Below are positions 61,889 through 64,000 of a stretch of 64,000 nt of DNA, one piece after another; within the stretch, counting starts at the first letter, position 1; every line of letters begins with the position of its first letter. Under the pieces are notes generated by a model that was given only the letters and a program-made list of their open reading frames with translations, ran no database searches and was not told the DNA's origin. The DNA is from Xylanibacter ruminicola Ga6B6 (GTDB lineage: Bacteria > Bacteroidota > Bacteroidia > Bacteroidales > Bacteroidaceae): contig NZ_JHXD01000003.1 in assembly GCF_000687715.1 (NCBI RefSeq), forward strand, positions 1-64,000, read 5' to 3'. The position numbers and the translations under genes were made by a program.

Positions 61889-61954
61889 ATCGGGTATAGT
61901 CGAACAGTTGTTTGCGTATAGGCGCACAATCGTTTGAGTATAGGCAAACGATAT
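61889..61954 (+). repeat. Three iteron-like direct repeats with 22-bp period
   Basis: Repeats start at 61889, 61911 and 61933, exactly 22 bp apart. The second and third share TTTGnGTATAGGCnnAC (14 of 17 bases); the first matches the second at 12 of 17, including TATAG. The third overlaps an inverted repeat ATCGTTTG...CAAACGAT (61929-61952). A further inverted repeat AAACAGG...CCTGTTT follows at 61957-61979. This spacing of about two helical turns is typical of iterated protein-binding sites. Confidence 0.65.
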
Positions 61955-62061
61955 TTAAACAGGCATTCTGTACCTGTTTGCCTTAGGTTTTGTACTTGCT
62001 AGGTTTAATATTCGCACCTTCATCTATTAGTATTCGCAACTGCACTACTTCACGGTGTAAT

Positions 62062-62093
62062 GGTCACGTGGTCACAGCTGTGACCATGTGACC
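62062..62093. repeat. 32-bp palindrome, copy 1
   Basis: Left half GGTCACGTGGTCACAG and right half CTGTGACCATGTGACC pair at 15 of 16 positions. Each half holds two GGTCAC/GTGACC units. The second copy starts 121 bp downstream. Confidence 0.9.
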
Positions 62094-62182
62094 GCAGTGA
62101 GGAAGATGTGATGTTTTGTTGTGACTAACTTATTGATAAATAGATAATTACGAATAAAAACAAATAATCAAAAGGATAAAAT

Positions 62183-62214
62183 GGTCACATGGTCACAGCT
62201 GTGACCATGTGACC
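62183..62214. repeat. 32-bp palindrome, copy 2 (perfect)
   Basis: Left half GGTCACATGGTCACAG is the exact reverse complement of the right half. It ends 12 bases before the likely ATG at 62227 of the next gene and so overlaps its leader or promoter region. It could be an operator, a recombination or replication site, or an RNA hairpin. Confidence 0.92.
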
Positions 62215-62226
62215 GATAAACATGAA

Positions 62227-63696
62227 ATGAGTATGAAGACCGAAGAAATTAAAAAGATTGTTGACGACGAGCGCACTGAGCAATTAACGGTTCAGGTGTG
62301 CCGTCATTGGCAGGTGGCTGCCGACCGGCTTGAGTGCTTGGTACAGGAACTGACTGATGGTATGGATACTTGTGTTGAGGCTGAAGTCTATGCAGCCATC
62401 ATGCGTATGCAGAGTACGATGACGGCCTTGGTCGAGCTGAATAAGATGCCTTGCGCATTTTTATATTCCGAGTATCTGGATCGCATCGATAAGATGGTGT
62501 GCAACAACAGTTTACGCAAATCGGTAATAACGCTTACCAGTAATTATTTGGGCGAGCCATTAGCGCATAAGTCGGTATCGTTTGTGGATCTTTCGCAGCA
62601 GATGATGAATCAGTATTTTGCTATGCCACCTCAAGAGGCTAAGAACGCACAGCCTGAAAGTTCGCCATTGCAATACTTTATGTATGTTTGTGCTCAGCAT
62701 CTTAAGCCAGAAGATTTGATAGTGATGGCCACCATTGTTAATAGTATAAACGAGAAAGATGCATCGCAGGATAAAGATTTGGCAACCACCTATTTTAAAA
62801 CATTACACCAAGCGATGGATTCGATAGGTACGGGTTTAACCAACAATATGCAGGTTATGGTACTTTGGCTGTTGGTTCTGATGCTATTGCCAGGAATGCT
62901 TGTGAGCATTATGAAGAGTAACCGAAGTAAAGGCAAGGCAATGGCCAACCTGCTTGATAAGGAATTGGCACGTGTGCGAAAGAGCAACACCTGGGAGGCC
63001 TATTGGAAAGAACATCGTGATACACTCAGGGTGGTAAACGATAGCTGCTCGTGGATGGAAGTGATGGCTGCCGAGCGCAGTAAAGAGCTGCAGGAACTGG
63101 CACAGGTACCTGGTGGACTGTTTGCCAAATGGAGTGCCGATCGCGAGGCGTTCGACCGGGATTTTCAGGAGGCACAACTTGGTGATGAGCAAATCCGTTA
63201 TTTCATTTTCCACCTTGCATCGCTTTGCGAAGTTGCCCGCGAACTGGATCCTACCACCAAGTTCGGACAAGAGCAGCTGGTAAACACCGATGTTCAGCAG
63301 ATAGGCGAGGCTGTGATAAATGCTGCCAATAAACTTGCCAATCTTCTTGACGAGAAGTGGATGCCCCATTATATAAATATGTGGAGGGAGTTGATAGAGG
63401 ATGAAAACATATTTGCTCACCTGAAGGTTACTCGTAAAAGTCCGCATAATAATCAGTTTACTGCCCGCTTTTTCTGTCATTTGGTGGGAGAAATGAAAAA
63501 AAGTGCAATGTTTGGCGCTCATTCCGACCGCGATTTAGCCCAAAAGCTTACTGAGGTACGATATGTTGACACATTCAGAAAGAATATTCAGGAAGGTTTT
63601 AGTAGTGAAGACGAAAAATTGAAAAAAGTTTTTAGTGCTATCTATCAGAAATATAACCAGTTAGCAAACTCTAAGAATAATTGCACTATTAGCTAG
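62227..63696 (+). CDS. Unrecognised single-span membrane protein
   Basis: I do not recognise this protein (489 residues from the ATG at 62227; ATG at 62233 is also possible, and a GTG at 62209 lies inside the palindrome and is rejected). The N-terminal ~200 residues are soluble and helical (KTEEIKKIVDDERTEQLTVQ; EVYAAIMRMQSTMTALVELN). One strong membrane helix follows near residue 205-225 (NMQVMVLWLLVLMLLPGMLV), then a ~260-residue soluble C-terminal part that is again helical (EKWMPHYINMWRELIEDENI, KVTRKSPHNNQFTARFFCHL). No signal peptide, nuclease, NTPase or helicase motif is visible. Its place between HU-like and VirE_N-like genes, just after the palindrome, suggests an accessory-element function. 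Confidence 0.75.
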   Translation: MSMKTEEIKKIVDDERTEQLTVQVCRHWQVAADRLECLVQELTDGMDTCVEAEVYAAIMRMQSTMTALVELNKMPCAFLYSEYLDRIDKMVCNNSLRKSVITLTSNYLGEPLAHKSVSFVDLSQQMMNQYFAMPPQEAKNAQPESSPLQYFMYVCAQHLKPEDLIVMATIVNSINEKDASQDKDLATTYFKTLHQAMDSIGTGLTNNMQVMVLWLLVLMLLPGMLVSIMKSNRSKGKAMANLLDKELARVRKSNTWEAYWKEHRDTLRVVNDSCSWMEVMAAERSKELQELAQVPGGLFAKWSADREAFDRDFQEAQLGDEQIRYFIFHLASLCEVARELDPTTKFGQEQLVNTDVQQIGEAVINAANKLANLLDEKWMPHYINMWRELIEDENIFAHLKVTRKSPHNNQFTARFFCHLVGEMKKSAMFGAHSDRDLAQKLTEVRYVDTFRKNIQEGFSSEDEKLKKVFSAIYQKYNQLANSKNNCTIS

Positions 63697-63707
63697 AATT
63701 ATCCCAT

Positions 63708-63738
63708 TTTGAAGGTGCAAAACCCCTTGCGACCTTTG
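63708..63738 (+). promoter_or_regulatory. Promoter of the VirE_N-like gene
   Basis: TTTG at 63708-63711 and GACCTTTG at 63731-63738 are 19 bp apart; the box differs from TAnnTTTG only in its first base. The ATG at 63747 is 8 bases beyond. Confidence 0.5.
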
Positions 63739-63746
63739 CCGCCGAT

Positions 63747-64000
63747 ATGATACAAATGGCATCATCTTTTAGCGGCAAGCCTCGCAAGGCGAGCATGGCT
63801 GCTTACCGTCAGCTGCTGGCGGAGAATCACGTAGAGGAAATCCTCACCGACGTGAAGCAGAACAAGAATTTGAGTCGCAAGAAGGAACTGCCTGTATGGC
63901 TGCCTCTTGCAGAGTGTTTTACCAACGGAACCCGTAAAGCTGAAGATGCTGTACCTTCGGGACTTTTCTTCCTCGACATCGATGAGAAGGGTCTGACTGA
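63747..64000 (+). CDS. VirE_N / BT4734-like protein, N-terminal part (runs off the window)
   Basis: The frame opens with ATG at 63747 (MIQMASSFSGKPRKASMAAY) and is still open at the window end after 84 codons. ELPVWLPLAECFTNGTR followed by VPSGLFFLDIDEKGL fits the N-terminal domain of the VirE_N/BT4734 family, where the SGLxxLDxD segment is characteristic. Such proteins are often fused to or followed by DUF3987 primase/helicase-like domains in Bacteroidetes. Neither can be checked here because the sequence stops. A start at 63756 is also possible. Confidence 0.7.
   Translation, partial: MIQMASSFSGKPRKASMAAYRQLLAENHVEEILTDVKQNKNLSRKKELPVWLPLAECFTNGTRKAEDAVPSGLFFLDIDEKGLT

Noticed and set aside
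61889-62214. CRISPR array
   Set aside because: The repeats are three short iterons and two palindromes with unequal spacing; there are no regular spacers and no cas genes.

Overview
The window is chromosomal DNA of a Bacteroidota member, most like the Prevotella/Bacteroides group. Evidence: SusC/SusD pairs, a type IX secretion cluster, a Bacteroidetes-type 5S rRNA, and repeated use of the Bacteroidetes promoter box TAnnTTTG in place of a TATAAT box. No tRNA, insertion sequence, prophage or CRISPR array was seen. All functions are read from the sequence alone; no database search was run.

Layout. 1-401: 3' end of a 23S rRNA gene, a spacer carrying a 9-bp CTAG repeat, 5S rRNA and its terminator. 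449-1829: a degenerate methyltransferase-like protein, a PduO-type cobalamin adenosyltransferase and a DUF2795 protein. 2102-19092 (+): a first glycan-utilisation locus made of SusC, SusD, a SusE-like lipoprotein, a membrane-spanning SusR-like (DUF6377) regulator, a GH31 with an unusual nucleophile motif, a SusE/F-like protein, a classical GH31 alpha-glucosidase and a GH38 alpha-mannosidase. Two promoters of this locus, 8.2 kb apart, share the same two upstream motifs, so a common regulon is likely. 19148-21069 (-): a PadR repressor and PspC-domain membrane protein, with a dyad operator at their promoter. 21163-35366 (-): a second, compact seven-gene alpha-mannan-type operon (putative surface glycan-binding protein, GH76, SusC, SusD, DUF3823, DUF4965/DUF1793, GH92). 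Divergent from it is 35539-38013, a transmembrane Kelch sensor fused to a SARP-like DNA-binding and BTAD output.

38067-43879 (+): the type IX secretion core in canonical order (PorP/SprF, GldK, GldL, GldM, GldN). 43997-60389: mostly housekeeping and envelope genes: an outer-membrane barrel, PriA, a FadL-family porin, a PgpH-like HD phosphohydrolase, GltX, WaaA, a metallophosphoesterase, a gamma-carbonic anhydrase, malate dehydrogenase, aminopeptidase P and a TlpA-like thioredoxin protein. Several short tandem repeats (9-bp and 7-bp units) lie here, two of them inside genes.

60600-64000 is accessory. It has a broken HI0074-type partner gene next to an intact minimal nucleotidyltransferase, then an HU-like DNA-binding protein with an extra C-terminal domain. 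A 350-bp non-coding region follows, with three 22-bp-spaced iteron-like repeats and two copies of a 32-bp palindrome. Next come an unrecognised 490-residue membrane protein and the start of a VirE_N/BT4734-like protein that runs off the window. This last cluster and the Kelch-SARP regulator are the least explained parts.

How it may work together: the two sugar loci encode alpha-mannan and N-glycan type activities (GH76 endo, GH92 and GH38 exo) plus alpha-glucosidases, each with its own import pair and its own one-component membrane-spanning regulator. The type IX genes probably help place proteins on the cell surface.
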